Below are positions 55,560-64,000 of a DNA stretch of 64,000 nucleotides, piece by piece (the first letter of the stretch is position 1; each line of letters starts with the position of its first letter). This DNA comes from Ensifer sp. LC163 (GTDB lineage: Bacteria; Pseudomonadota; Alphaproteobacteria; Rhizobiales; Rhizobiaceae), in contig NZ_MBSS01000014.1 in the NCBI RefSeq assembly GCF_001695855.1, forward strand, positions 53,960 through 117,959, read 5' to 3'. Under the pieces are notes generated by a model that worked only from the letters and a program-made list of their open reading frames with translations, was not told where the DNA came from and did no database searches. The position numbers and the translations under genes are program-made.

Positions 55560-56651
55560 TCACAGACGGTTTTCGCTGACCGCGTCGAAGATCGAGGCGA
55601 CCGCCATGTCGAAGGAGAGCGTGACCGCCGTGCCCGGCTTGTAGCGGCGCTGGCCGGCGATGCGCACGGACATCGACTGGCCGGCTAGCTTCAGCCAAAG
55701 CAGGTTGTCGGCGCCCATCGGTTCCTCGATATCGACGACCGCCTGGTGCGACAGCTGGCGGCTCAGCGCCTCGTCGACACGCACATGCTCCGGCCTGACA
55801 CCCAGGACGACCTTCTGCCCGTCCCTGAAAGGTCCGCGCGACGGATAGGCCGACACGTCGAAATCGACACCATTGGCATGCACGAAGGCCCGCTCATCCC
55901 TCAACTGCAGCTCGCCACGGAAGAAGTTCATCGACGGCGAACCGATGAAGCCGGCGACGAACAGGTTTTCCGGCGCGTTGTAGATCGTCATCGGGTCGGC
56001 AAGCTGCTGGATGACGCCGCTCTTCATGACCGCGATGCGATCGGCGAGCGTCAGCGCCTCGATCTGGTCGTGGGTGACGTAGATCATCGTGTTCTTCAGC
56101 GATTGATGCAGCCGCTTGATCTCGACGCGCAGTTCCGAGCGCAGCTTGGCGTCGAGGTTCGACAGCGGCTCGTCGAACAGGAACACGTCGACATCGCGCA
56201 CCAGCGCCCGGCCGATCGCCACGCGCTGGCGCTGGCCACCGGAAAGTTCGGCCGGCTTGCGCTTCAGCAGCGGCTGAATCTGCAATATTTCGGCGGCACG
56301 GCTGACGCGCTTGTCGATCTCGGCCTTTTCCACCTTGGCGACCTTCAGGCCGAAGGACAGGTTCTTCTCCACCGACATCTGCGGATAGAGCGCGTAGGAC
56401 TGGAACACCATGCCGATGCCGCGGTCCTTCGGCTCCTCCCAGGTGACGTTCTTGTTCTTGATGAAGATCTGGCCCTCGCTGACATCCAGGAGGCCAGCGA
56501 TGCAGTTGAGCAAGGTCGACTTGCCGCAGCCGGACGAGCCGAGTAGAACCAGGAATTCTCCGTCCTTGATGTCGAGGTTGAGCGTGTCCAGCACCGTGAC
56601 GGCACCGAAGCTCAACGACAGATCCTTGACCGATACGCTGACGTTTTCCAT
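55560..56651 (-). CDS. sugar ABC transporter ATP-binding protein (MalK/UgpC type)
   Basis: ATPase of a CUT1 sugar importer, 363 aa. Walker [15 protein letters not shown] (about 36-49), Q-loop MVFQSYALYPQMSV, signature LSGGQRQRVAIGRAL, Walker B VFLFDEPLSNLD, H-loop YVTHDQIEA. The C-terminal ~120 residues are the TOBE/MalK regulatory domain (LGVRPEHVRVDEALS). It stands in the canonical CUT1 order SBP-permease-permease-ATPase. Confidence 0.94.
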   Translation of the reverse strand: MENVSVSVKDLSLSFGAVTVLDTLNLDIKDGEFLVLLGSSGCGKSTLLNCIAGLLDVSEGQIFIKNKNVTWEEPKDRGIGMVFQSYALYPQMSVEKNLSFGLKVAKVEKAEIDKRVSRAAEILQIQPLLKRKPAELSGGQRQRVAIGRALVRDVDVFLFDEPLSNLDAKLRSELRVEIKRLHQSLKNTMIYVTHDQIEALTLADRIAVMKSGVIQQLADPMTIYNAPENLFVAGFIGSPSMNFFRGELQLRDERAFVHANGVDFDVSAYPSRGPFRDGQKVVLGVRPEHVRVDEALSRQLSHQAVVDIEEPMGADNLLWLKLAGQSMSVRIAGQRRYKPGTAVTLSFDMAVASIFDAVSENRL

Positions 56652-56655
56652 GCCC

Positions 56656-57609
56656 TTACCCTTTCACTGCGCCGGCGGCGATGCCGCGGACAAATAGCCG
56701 CCCGGAGACGAAGTAGACGATGAGCGGAACGGCACCGGTGAGGATGGTGGCCGCCATGTTGACGTTGTATTCCTTCACGCCCTGCACCGAGTTGACGATG
56801 TTGTTGAGCTGGACGGTCATCGGGTAGTATTCCGGCCGGGTGAACACCACGCCGAACAGGAAGTCGTTCCAGATGCCGGTGACCTGCAGGATCATCGCCA
56901 CGACGAAGATCGGCATCGACATCGGCAGCATGATGCGGAAATAGATGGTCCAGAAGCCCGCGCCGTCGACACGCGCCGCCTTGAACAATTCCTCCGGAAG
57001 GCCGGCGAAATAGTTGCGGAACAGAAGCGTCAGGATCGGCATGCCGAAGATGGTGTGCACGATGATCAGGCCGGTCAGCGAGCCATAGACGCCAAGCTCC
57101 CTGAGCACGATGACGATCGGATAGATCATTACCTGATAGGGAATGAAGGCGCCGACGATCAGGATGGTGAAGAACAGATCGGCGCCCTTGAAGCGCCAGT
57201 TTGCCAGCGCATAGCCATTCACCGAAGCAATCGCGATCGACACGATCGTCGAAGGGACGGTGATGCGCACCGAGTTCCAGAAACCGCGCGAAAGCCCGTC
57301 GCAATTGAGGCCGGTGCAGGCGCTCGACCAGGCCTTGGCCCAGGGCTCGAAGGTGATTTCGAGCGGCGGCGCAAAGATGTTGCCGAGCCGGATTTCCGGC
57401 ATGCCCTTCAGCGACGTCATGACCATCACGTAGAGCGGCAGCAGATAGTAGAGCGCCACGACGATCAGCGTGCCGTAGATAATGATGTTGCGCGGCGAGA
57501 GCGCCCGGCGCGGTTTGCGTCCCCAGGGTCCCGATAGGGCAACCGGGTCCTTTTCGGCCTCCGGTTCGATGCCTGCGGCAATAGCGTTGAAAGCGACGAT
57601 CTCAGGCAC
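56656..57609 (-). CDS. sugar ABC transporter permease (MalG type)
   Basis: Inner-membrane permease of the CUT1 importer, 317 aa, with six TM segments. The EAA loop is at GLPEELFKAARVDGAGFWTIYFRIMLPMSMP. The start is GTG at 57609, chosen because GGGAGGG lies 8 bases upstream and the gene then overlaps the preceding permease by 8 bp. A frame extension to 57663 would lie inside that permease. MalG-like, contacts the ATPase through the EAA loop. Confidence 0.92.
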   Translation of the reverse strand: MPEIVAFNAIAAGIEPEAEKDPVALSGPWGRKPRRALSPRNIIIYGTLIVVALYYLLPLYVMVMTSLKGMPEIRLGNIFAPPLEITFEPWAKAWSSACTGLNCDGLSRGFWNSVRITVPSTIVSIAIASVNGYALANWRFKGADLFFTILIVGAFIPYQVMIYPIVIVLRELGVYGSLTGLIIVHTIFGMPILTLLFRNYFAGLPEELFKAARVDGAGFWTIYFRIMLPMSMPIFVVAMILQVTGIWNDFLFGVVFTRPEYYPMTVQLNNIVNSVQGVKEYNVNMAATILTGAVPLIVYFVSGRLFVRGIAAGAVKG

Positions 57610-58510
57610 GCTTGCGCCCTCCCCCAAATTCGAGATAGGCCCAGGGCACGATGATGATGGCAACAGTCACGAGCATCATGGTCGAGGCCGCGAATCCCTG
57701 GCCGAGATTCTGTGCCTGGAACATGTAGTCGTAGACATATTTGGCCGGCACTTCCGAGGCGATGCCCGGGCCGCCGCTCGTCTGCGCCACCACGAGGTCG
57801 TACACCTTGACGATGCCGCTTGCGATGATCACCAGCGTGGTGATGAACACGCCGCGCATCATCGGGATGATCACCAAAAGATAGGTCTTCCACATCGGGA
57901 TGCCGTCGACGCGGGCAGCCTTCCAGATATCCTCGTCGATACCGCGCAAGCCCGCGAGCATCAGGCACATCACAAGGCCGGTTCCCTGCCAAAGGGCCGC
58001 AATCAGGATGCCGTAGATGACGATGTTGGAGTTATAGAGCGGATCGAAGGCAAAGCTCGTCCAGCCGAGCGAGCGCACCACCGACTGGATGCCGTATTCC
58101 GGATTGAGCAGCCATTGCCACACGAGACCCGTCACGATGAAGGACAGCGCGAAGGGATAGAGCATGATCGTGCGGAAGGTGTTTTCGAAGCGGATCTTCT
58201 GATCCATCAGCGCCGCCAGCAGAAAGCCGATCACGAGACTGAAGATCAGCGAGAAAAAGCCGTAGATCACCAGATTCTGGACCGAGATCAGCCATCGTGG
58301 CGCCGCCCACAGCCGCTCGTACTGGTCAAGGCCGACGAAGGAAAGCCGCGGCAGCAGCTTGGAATTGGTGAAGGAATAGACCACCGTCCAGACCGTGCCG
58401 CCGAGAAAGATGACGACGGCCGTCAGGATCATCGGGATAGAAGCCAGCTTCGCATTCAGGTTCCGCAGCCACTGGTTCGGCCGACCCGAACCGCGTGTGT
58501 GACCCGCCAT
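57602..58510 (-). CDS. sugar ABC transporter permease (MalF type)
   Basis: Second permease of the CUT1 importer, 302 aa, with six TM segments and the EAA loop at GIDEDIWKAARVDGIPMWKTYLLVIIPMM. The start at 58510 follows GGAGGAACG. The frame stays open upstream to 58732, but codons there (Arg/Gly/Pro-rich) and the hairpin at 58653 show this to be intercistronic. Partner of the MalG-type permease it overlaps. Confidence 0.92.
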   Translation of the reverse strand: MAGHTRGSGRPNQWLRNLNAKLASIPMILTAVVIFLGGTVWTVVYSFTNSKLLPRLSFVGLDQYERLWAAPRWLISVQNLVIYGFFSLIFSLVIGFLLAALMDQKIRFENTFRTIMLYPFALSFIVTGLVWQWLLNPEYGIQSVVRSLGWTSFAFDPLYNSNIVIYGILIAALWQGTGLVMCLMLAGLRGIDEDIWKAARVDGIPMWKTYLLVIIPMMRGVFITTLVIIASGIVKVYDLVVAQTSGGPGIASEVPAKYVYDYMFQAQNLGQGFAASTMMLVTVAIIIVPWAYLEFGGGRKRA

Positions 58511-58652
58511 GTTTCGTTCCTCCGGAACTGCATTGGATTTCAGATGGCGGGCAGCATCGACGACGGCGAATGTGCCGCTCCTCGATGAACCACCTCGCCA
58601 CGTTGAAGCCACTCCCCAGATGCGCGCCCCGCCAGGCGAAGCCGCATCGCTC

Positions 58653-58673
58653 CGGCACGAGCGTTTCGTGCCG
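58653..58673 (-). promoter_or_regulatory. hairpin between binding-protein and permease genes
   Basis: CGGCACGA-GCGTT-TCGTGCCG, an 8-bp perfect stem in the 222-bp gap after the binding-protein stop. A second GC-rich inverted repeat (CCCCGCC/GGCGGG) lies at about 58694-58710. This arrangement usually boosts binding protein over membrane subunits by stabilising the upstream mRNA or attenuating read-through. Confidence 0.65.
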
Positions 58674-58732
58674 CAAGGGAGCCTTGGCCGGCCCCGCCCC
58701 TTGGCGGGACCGACGGAACAAGGAAGGCTCAA

Positions 58733-59968
58733 TCAATCCGCCGAGGCGATGATGTCGGCAAAGCGCTTCTGCGCATCTTCCGGCGTCATGGAGGGGTTCG
58801 CGAAGAACTCGGAGAAGAGGTCCTCCTTCTGTTTCTGGCTATCGGCCGACAGAAGCTGGTCGGTGCCCTGGATCACGTTGCCCTTGGCAAGAATATCCAG
58901 GCCCTTCTTCATGCAGTCGTTGGCGGCGGCGAGATCGACGTCCCCACGCACCGGCAGCGAACCCTTCTTCAAGTTGAATGCGACCTGCGTCGCCGGATTC
59001 AAGAGAGTCGACGCCAGCACTTCCTGCGCCTTGGACTTTTCCTCGTCCTTCAGCAGCGGGAAGTAGAAGGCGTCGCCGCCGGTCGAGATCACCTCGTTGA
59101 CGCCGAGACCCGGCAGGCAGGTGTAGTCGGTTCCGGCCTTCTGGCCGGCGAGCTGGAACTCGCCCTGCGCCCAGTCGCCCATGATCTGGCCGCCGGCCTT
59201 GCCGGTGATAACCATGTTCGTCGCCTGGTTCCAATCCTGGACATTGGTGCCCTTGGACATGCGGCGCGCATCGTCGGCAGCCTTGAAGACCTTGGCGATC
59301 TCCGGTCCGGCAGCTGCCTCCTCGTCCTTGTCGCCAAAGACCTTCTGGAAGGTGTCCTTGCCGGCAATCGCCACCATCAGGACGTCGAAAGCGCCGGCTG
59401 CCTGCCACGGCTGCCCGCCGACGGCGAGCGGCACGATGCCGGCCTTTTCGAGTGCCGGGGCCGCAGCGACGAACTCATCCCAGTTCTTCGGCACGTCGAC
59501 GCCCGCCTGTTTGAAGGCGGCGTTCGACAGCCAGAGCCATTGCCAGGAATGGATGTTGACCGGCGCGCAGTAGATCTTGCCGTCGATGGTGCAGGAATCG
59601 AGCAGGCTTGCCGGCTTGATGATTTCCGTCCACTTCTCCTTGGTGGCGATATCGGTCAGGTCACGCATCAGCCCGGCCTCGACAAGCTCCTCAGCCTGGC
59701 GACCGTGGTTGAACTGCGTGGCTGCCATCGGATCGCCACCGGTGATGCGGCTGACCATGATCGGGCGAGCCGTACCGCCGGAGCCGGCAATCGCACCGTC
59801 AACCCAATGGTTTCCGGTTGCGTCGAATGCCTTGGCCAGCTCGGCGACAGCAGCCGCCTCGCCGCCCGATGTCCACCAATGGGTTACTTCAAGATCGGCC
59901 GCACTTGCTGCACCAAGCGGCAGCGCAACCGTCACCGCCAATGCGGCTGCGAAAGAACGTAAATTCAT
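58733..59968 (-). CDS. sugar ABC transporter substrate-binding protein (CUT1)
   Basis: Periplasmic receptor of 411 aa with a signal peptide (cleavage near GAASAAD). CUT1 features include LEVTHWWTSGGEAAAVAELAKAFDATG at the N-terminus, many aromatic residues (HSWQWLWLSNAAFKQAG, VGGQPWQAAGAFD) and MGDWAQGEFQLAG, typical of gluco/manno-oligosaccharide receptors. First gene of the mannoside operon, divergent from the LacI regulator, with an operator-like site right upstream. Confidence 0.93.
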   Translation of the reverse strand: MNLRSFAAALAVTVALPLGAASAADLEVTHWWTSGGEAAAVAELAKAFDATGNHWVDGAIAGSGGTARPIMVSRITGGDPMAATQFNHGRQAEELVEAGLMRDLTDIATKEKWTEIIKPASLLDSCTIDGKIYCAPVNIHSWQWLWLSNAAFKQAGVDVPKNWDEFVAAAPALEKAGIVPLAVGGQPWQAAGAFDVLMVAIAGKDTFQKVFGDKDEEAAAGPEIAKVFKAADDARRMSKGTNVQDWNQATNMVITGKAGGQIMGDWAQGEFQLAGQKAGTDYTCLPGLGVNEVISTGGDAFYFPLLKDEEKSKAQEVLASTLLNPATQVAFNLKKGSLPVRGDVDLAAANDCMKKGLDILAKGNVIQGTDQLLSADSQKQKEDLFSEFFANPSMTPEDAQKRFADIIASAD

Positions 59969-59982
59969 GAGTCTCCTCCCTC

Positions 59983-59998
59983 ACTGTAACGTTACCGT
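59983..59998. promoter_or_regulatory. LacI-type operator near the binding-protein gene
   Basis: ACTGTAACGTTACCGT, with the perfect dyad GTAACGTTAC at 59986-59995, 15 bp upstream of the binding-protein ATG. It matches the site at 60302 in 13 of 16 positions. The position, just before the ribosome-binding region, suits a roadblock or a looping partner. Confidence 0.7.
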
Positions 59999-60301
59999 AA
60001 AAAACTTAGAGGAAACGATCCCGGTCCGCAACTCCCACCCCAATGAATTTAAATAGAAACATTTGTTACAACCCCTGAATGCATAAGAAGACATCGAAGA
60101 GGAGCGAGATCTTCACGATAGACCCATGAAAATGAGATATTTCAGGTCTCTATCTCGCTGATTTTGAAGGTTATTGCAGAGATGAAGGCCATTTTGCTGC
60201 ATATGCTCTCTCGCAAGCGCAAAATGCTAGCCGCTAGGCAGAGCACTCAACCAGAGTGTTTCATTCGCCGCAGCGCAGCAACAAAAACGCTCGACAGCGC
60301 T

Positions 60302-60317
60302 ACTGTATCGTTACAGA
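60302..60317. promoter_or_regulatory. LacI-type operator near the regulator gene
   Basis: ACTGTATCGTTACAGA, dyad CTGTA-TCGT-TACAG, 121 bp upstream of the LacI-family ATG and 319 bp from the site at 59983. The 469-bp divergent region 59969-60437 holds these two sites, AT-rich promoter sequence and no gene. Confidence 0.7.
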
Positions 60318-60437
60318 TTTGTATTGGCGCCGCGGGCCCATAGCGGGATAGCTCCCCGTCACATTTCGTATATAAGGCGGTGAAGTGACGCTAAATGGGA
60401 CGGCTGGCGGCAATGGCAAGGGCGGGCGGGTAAGGCG

Positions 60438-61496
60438 ATGGACAGCAAGACGAAAAACAGACCGCTGACGCCGCCGCCGGATGGCGGCAGGCCGACGCTG
60501 AAGACGATCGCCTTCATGACCGGGCTCGGCATCACCACCGTTTCCCGTGCCTTGAAGGATGCGCCCGATATCGGCGCCGAAACCAAGGAGCGCGTGCGCC
60601 TCGTCGCCAAGCAGATCGGCTACCAGCCGAACCGCGCCGGCGTGCGCCTGAGAACGGGCAAGACCAACGTCATCAGCCTGGTGCTGACGCTCGATGAAGA
60701 GATCATGGGCATCACCAGCCCGATGGTCGTCGGCATTACCGAGGTTCTCGCCGGCACGCCCTATCACCTGGTCGTCACCCCCTATAGCGCCACCAAGGAT
60801 GCCCTGGCGCCGATCCGCTATATCCTCGATACCGGTGCCGCCGACGGCGTGATCATCTCGCGCACGGAACCGCACGACCCGCGCGTGGCGCTCCTGACGG
60901 AGCGCGGCCTGCCCTTCGTTACCCATGGCCGCACCGAAATGGGTGTCGTCCACCCCTATCATGACTTCGACAACGAGCGCTTTGCCTATGAGGCTGTGCG
61001 CGAACTGGTGGAGCGCGGCCGCAAACGCCTCGTACTGCTGGAGCCGCCGCCGCATCTGACATTCTACTCCCACATGCGCGCCGGCTTCGAGCGCGGGCTT
61101 CGCGACTTCCAGGCGGATGCAGTCAGTTTCCATCATATCAACATCGATCACACGCTGGTCGAGATCCGCGACGCCTTCGAAACGCTGATGCGCTCGGACG
61201 ATCCGCCAGATGGCATCGTATCGGGCAGCGGCTCGGGCGCGATCGCGCTGATTGCCGGGCTGGAGGCCGCCAACAAGACGCTTGGCAAGGATGCCGACAT
61301 GGTCTCCAAGGTGCCGAGCGATTTCCTGCGGTGGCTTCGTCCAGAGGTGGTGACCATGTACGAGGACATCCGGGTTGCCGGGCGCGAACTCGCCAAGGCG
61401 GTGATCGGCCATATCGACGGCCAGCCATCCGAGACGCTGCAGAGCCTCAGCCAGCCTGAGTTTCAGTCCGCCGTACAGGTGTCGATCAAGCGTTAG
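60438..61496 (+). CDS. LacI-family transcriptional regulator
   Basis: Sugar-responsive repressor of 352 aa. The helix-turn-helix is at about 18-37 (TLKTIAFMTGLGITTVSRAL), the hinge helix near 55-65 (NRAGVRLRTGKT), and then the periplasmic-binding-like effector domain. The start at 60438 has GTAAGG upstream. Divergent from the mannoside ABC operon, with paired operators between; it is expected to repress this operon until the sugar, or mannose, binds. Confidence 0.93.
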   Translation: MDSKTKNRPLTPPPDGGRPTLKTIAFMTGLGITTVSRALKDAPDIGAETKERVRLVAKQIGYQPNRAGVRLRTGKTNVISLVLTLDEEIMGITSPMVVGITEVLAGTPYHLVVTPYSATKDALAPIRYILDTGAADGVIISRTEPHDPRVALLTERGLPFVTHGRTEMGVVHPYHDFDNERFAYEAVRELVERGRKRLVLLEPPPHLTFYSHMRAGFERGLRDFQADAVSFHHINIDHTLVEIRDAFETLMRSDDPPDGIVSGSGSGAIALIAGLEAANKTLGKDADMVSKVPSDFLRWLRPEVVTMYEDIRVAGRELAKAVIGHIDGQPSETLQSLSQPEFQSAVQVSIKR

Positions 61497-61630
61497 CGGT
61501 TGGTCGCGCGATGCCGGCTTGTGGTGCTTACGGCACCATCGCAAATCAGTTTGTTGCCCCAGCAGCAACCTGTGGACGCATCGATATCAGCGCGCTAGAC
61601 GACACCCGTGCGCGCAGCAGGGGGTCCGTG

Positions 61631-62077
61631 ATGAACATCGTCGTCAGAAAAGCCAGAGCCGAAGACGTCGAGGCGATTTTCGACATCCGCACCAGCGTTG
61701 TTCAAAACCACCTGTCGCGCGAACAACTGTCGGAGATGGGCATCACACCTACAACACTGGTCGAGATGCTGGCGGCCGACGTCGGCGTCTGGATCGCCGA
61801 GGTCGACGGTACCCCCGCCGCATTCTCGTCGATCGACGACGAAGACGGCTGCGTCTTCGCCCTCTTCGTCAACCCTGATTTCGAAGGGCTCGGGCTTGGA
61901 AGGCTGCTGCTGCAAGAGGCGGAAACCGCCCTCTTCCACAGTCATGAGACGATCTGGCTCGAAACCGACGGACGCGAGGGCATCCGCGCCAACGGCTTCT
62001 ACCGCAAGCACGGCTGGATCCACGTCGATACAATGGCAAACGGCGACGTTCGATACGAGAAACGTCGCCCCAAGTAG
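61631..62077 (+). CDS. GNAT family N-acetyltransferase
   Basis: Acetyltransferase of 148 aa. The acetyl-CoA-binding turn is NPDFEGLGLGRLLLQEAE (about 80-97), and the later motif GIRANGFYRKHGWIHVD is typical of GNAT motif B. The start at 61631 (MNIVVRKAR) was chosen by domain boundary; in-frame sequence upstream to 61511 is not family-like. Acceptor unknown. Confidence 0.88.
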   Translation: MNIVVRKARAEDVEAIFDIRTSVVQNHLSREQLSEMGITPTTLVEMLAADVGVWIAEVDGTPAAFSSIDDEDGCVFALFVNPDFEGLGLGRLLLQEAETALFHSHETIWLETDGREGIRANGFYRKHGWIHVDTMANGDVRYEKRRPK

Positions 62078-62145
62078 GCGATGACGGCCCGCATCGAACT
62101 CGCGTCCATCGCCCGAACTATCGTGGCGGCAGGCAAGCCTGGGTT

Positions 62146-62640
62146 TCAGTCCGTTTCCAGCGGCTTGAATGCGGCACGCAGCATCGCCATGGTTTCTGAT
62201 ACGGACGGCCCCTCGCCGGTCGGCGGCACGGCACGTTCGCAAAACTCGCGCCAGACGAAGAGGGTCAGCTCTGCTCCGTCCGTCCCCGCTTCATCCGATG
62301 GTTCGGCGAACAGTTCCAGCGACCGATAGCGCGCATCCTGCCAGAACAGACGCTCGACCCAGTCGTATATCGGGATCAGGTGAAAGTGGATGGGATAGCC
62401 GGGCGCATGGCCATAACGCCCGATATAGATCCGCACGGGCTGAAACAGCCGCTGCAGCGCCTCCTGGCTTCTTGCGAGCAGCGGCCCGAGGGATGTCAGC
62501 GCCTCGACCGGAAGATCGGCCAGATTGTTGGTGTCGATCTTCGAGCCGAGCATCAGATAGCCCGGCAACGCGCTGTCAACCCGGTGAGTAAGGCTCCAGT
62601 GTTGCGTCTCGTAGATCGCGAACGCACCGGGAGTTTCCAT
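62146..62640 (-). CDS. HIT-domain-like hydrolase/transferase
   Basis: Protein of 164 aa of the histidine-triad type. ALPGYLMLGSKIDTNNLADLPVEALTSLGPLL resembles the substrate-side helix of HIT proteins. IYIGRYGHAPGYPIHFHLIPIYDW carries the triad region (His-x-His-Leu-Ile-Pro). One of the three classical histidines appears missing or shifted, so nucleotide-hydrolase activity is uncertain. The start at 62640 follows AAGGATT. Confidence 0.75.
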   Translation of the reverse strand: METPGAFAIYETQHWSLTHRVDSALPGYLMLGSKIDTNNLADLPVEALTSLGPLLARSQEALQRLFQPVRIYIGRYGHAPGYPIHFHLIPIYDWVERLFWQDARYRSLELFAEPSDEAGTDGAELTLFVWREFCERAVPPTGEGPSVSETMAMLRAAFKPLETD

Positions 62641-62782
62641 CCACCAATCCTTTGAGACGAGGGGGCGTCTTCCCCGAGAGATAGAACGGAGCGACGGGGC
62701 ACCCCGCCGGCGCGCCTCGCCGGCCGACGCGCCGTAGGACGGCGTTTCCGCACCCCAGCAATGCCGGCGACACCACCTGCAC

Positions 62783-63349
62783 TTACAGCGTGTCGAGGAA
62801 GCGCTCGACACGGCTCCAGGTGAGGCTTGCCGCCTCGGCATCGTAATCCGGCAGGGAAGCATCCGTATAGAGGTGCCCGACGCCAGGATAGGTGAAGGCT
62901 TCGAGCGCAATCGCCGACCGGTCCGCAACCGCCCGCCATGCCGCAACATCCTCCGCCGGCTCGTAAATGTCCGGATCGGCCAGGTGCAGCTGCACCGGAA
63001 CCCCGTCGCGGGCATTGTCGGGGATTTCGACGATGCTGTGCAGCAGCAGAACGCCGGATGTTTTCGGCCGCTTCGCCCAGAGGTGTGAGGCTATCGCCGC
63101 GCCGAAGGAAAATCCGCCGAGCACTGCCGACGCCGGCTGGCCGGCCACCGCCGCTTCCGCGCGTTCGCACAGCGTCCGCCAGCCGATCTTGTCTTTCAGG
63201 GCAAAGCCATCGTCGACCGAGCCGGCAACCTGGCCCTCGTAGAGATCGGGCGTGATCACATCGTGGCCATTGGCCCGCAGCCGCGCTGCCGCGTCGCGCT
63301 CGAGCGCGCGCAGCCCGTAGATGGAATGAAACAGGATCACTATGGCCAT
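62783..63349 (-). CDS. dienelactone hydrolase family protein
   Basis: Alpha/beta hydrolase of 188 aa. Nucleophile elbow LGGFSFGAAIA has Ser where classical dienelactone hydrolase has Cys. Acid residue probable in LADPDIYEP and catalytic His in PGVGHLYTD. The start at 63349 follows GAGGAG. Shorter than full-length dienelactone hydrolase (~235 aa). Carboxylesterase or DLH-like activity is inferred; no catechol pathway genes nearby. Confidence 0.88.
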   Translation of the reverse strand: MAIVILFHSIYGLRALERDAAARLRANGHDVITPDLYEGQVAGSVDDGFALKDKIGWRTLCERAEAAVAGQPASAVLGGFSFGAAIASHLWAKRPKTSGVLLLHSIVEIPDNARDGVPVQLHLADPDIYEPAEDVAAWRAVADRSAIALEAFTYPGVGHLYTDASLPDYDAEAASLTWSRVERFLDTL

Positions 63350-63429
63350 CGATATGCTCCTCGTGCCGGTTGCCGTCGCAGGACCTGAAATACTATGACG
63401 TGCAGTTCGAGACAATGCCGGCCGAGGAT

Positions 63430-63536
63430 TACTGCATAATTCCTTAAATCGGAATCGATTTAAGGAGAAAATTATGCAGCAAGTTTAGGCTGTTACAGCG
63501 TCCTTAGCGCGTCATATTTGACGCGCGGCGCTGTAA
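63430..63536. repeat. RIME-like double-palindrome element, copy 5
   Basis: Complete copy: TGCATAATTCCTTAAATCG with its mate ending AATTATGCA, spacer AAGTTTAGGC, then TTACAGCG ... GCGTC-ATATTT-GACGC ... CGCTGTAA. Located between the dienelactone hydrolase gene and gnd. Confidence 0.88.
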
Positions 63537-63586
63537 TGGCCCTGCACGTCCCTCCGGTGCCGAAGCGACAGCATATACCCCAAACG

Positions 63587-63610
63587 AAAAGGGGCGACCT
63601 AAGCCGCCCC
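63587..63610 (-). terminator. terminator of gnd
   Basis: GGGGCG-ACCTAAGC-CGCCCC; on the minus strand this is followed by TTTTCGTTT, 26 bp after the gnd stop. Confidence 0.75.
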
Positions 63611-63635
63611 GTTCGAATTTCCGATCTTTGCTCGC

Positions 63636-64000
63636 TCAGGCGTTGAGGCCGCTGCCCCACGGGCCATGGTGGCTGTCGGCGCCATCGACGCGGTCGAAGC
63701 CGTGGGCGCCGAAGAAGTCGCGCTGCGCCTGGATGACGTTCGCCGTGCCGCGGCCGCGGCGGTAGCTGTCGAAATAGCCGAGCGCCGAGGCCAGCGCCGG
63801 TGCCGGCAGGCCGCCGAGCGCTGCGGCCGAAACGACGCGGCGCAGTGCCCCATCGGTTTCCTTGACCATGGCGGCAAAGGTCGGCGTGACGATCAGGTTG
63901 GCGGCATCGGGCGCCTTGGTGAAGGCGGTGGTGATTTCATCCAGGAACTGCGAGCGGATGATGCAGCCGGCGCGCCAGATCTTGGCAATCGTCGGCATCG
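63636..64000 (-). CDS. gnd: 6-phosphogluconate dehydrogenase, C-terminal part
   Basis: The last ~121 codons of gnd; the gene continues past the right edge. The visible residues (IAKIWRAGCIIRSQFLDEIT, ..., SYRRGRGTANVIQAQRDFFGAHGFDRVD) are the conserved C-terminal domain of decarboxylating 6-phosphogluconate dehydrogenase. That enzyme of the pentose-phosphate pathway converts 6-phosphogluconate to ribulose-5-phosphate, CO2 and NADPH. The Arg/Tyr-rich ANVIQAQRDFFGAH motif is diagnostic. Terminator follows. Confidence 0.95.
   Translation of the reverse strand, partial: MPTIAKIWRAGCIIRSQFLDEITTAFTKAPDAANLIVTPTFAAMVKETDGALRRVVSAAALGGLPAPALASALGYFDSYRRGRGTANVIQAQRDFFGAHGFDRVDGADSHHGPWGSGLNA

Overview
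The window is about 64 kb of high-GC alphaproteobacterial chromosome. Gene content and style point to a rhizobium, most likely Sinorhizobium/Ensifer. Grounds are a divergent znuA/znuCB-zur locus, a TakP-type TRAP transporter, a CUT1 sugar ABC locus with beta-mannosidase next to a gnd gene, an ECF sigma factor with an NrsF-type anti-sigma protein, and at least five copies of a ~106-110 bp double-palindrome intergenic element resembling the RIME elements of rhizobia. No rRNA, tRNA, CRISPR array, transposase or prophage was seen. Nearly everything is ordinary chromosomal backbone. The one compositional outlier is the AT-rich AlbA_2/Schlafen-type gene at 26.4-27.8 kb.

Layout. 0-3 kb: a two-gene ABC-2 exporter and a BigR-like arsR plus two YeeE/YedE half-transporters. 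3-8 kb: a candidate sRNA, two lipoprotein genes (extensin-like, triple Kazal-like) and a chemoreceptor. 8-10.5 kb: a thioesterase, a membrane protein and an ECF sigma/NrsF pair. 10.8-13.5 kb: ssuACB sulfonate uptake. 13.6-17.8 kb: single genes (RDD, DMT, TIGR02594, GNAT, Asp/Glu racemase) plus the C-terminal fragment of a TetR regulator. 18-23 kb: two class III nucleotide cyclases in tandem, converging on a FecR-domain gene. 23.3-26.2 kb: an extended uvrB. 26.4-36.7 kb: the AT-rich regulator and housekeeping genes (J-domain, cspA, dusA, FAH, gamma carbonic anhydrase) interleaved with repeats and small rhizobial proteins. 36.8-42.6 kb: a zinc locus (zur, znuB, znuC, znuA, a COG0523 GTPase, an RcnB-like gene). 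42.7-48.8 kb: a GH43 enzyme and TRAP genes takQM and takP. 49.1-61.5 kb: a LacI-controlled ABC and beta-mannoside catabolic locus. 61.6-64 kb: GNAT, HIT, dienelactone hydrolase and the 3' part of gnd.

How it works together. Four related 18-bp sites sit in front of znuC, znuA, the COG0523 gene and the RcnB-like gene, suggesting one Zur regulon that includes the last. takP and takQM are far apart and on opposite strands but share a 17-bp upstream motif with one mismatch, suggesting co-regulation. In the mannoside locus an ABC importer would bring in an oligosaccharide, beta-mannosidase would release mannose, and a lyxose/mannose-type isomerase would feed it to fructose. LacI-type operator pairs and intercistronic hairpins appear to tune its expression.

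No clearly new multi-gene system was found. The best leads are the extended Zur regulon, the BigR-like repressor with a rearranged cysteine pair, the tandem cyclases with FecR, the AT-rich AlbA_2 regulator behind an 11-bp inverted repeat, and the candidate sRNA at about 3.5 kb.
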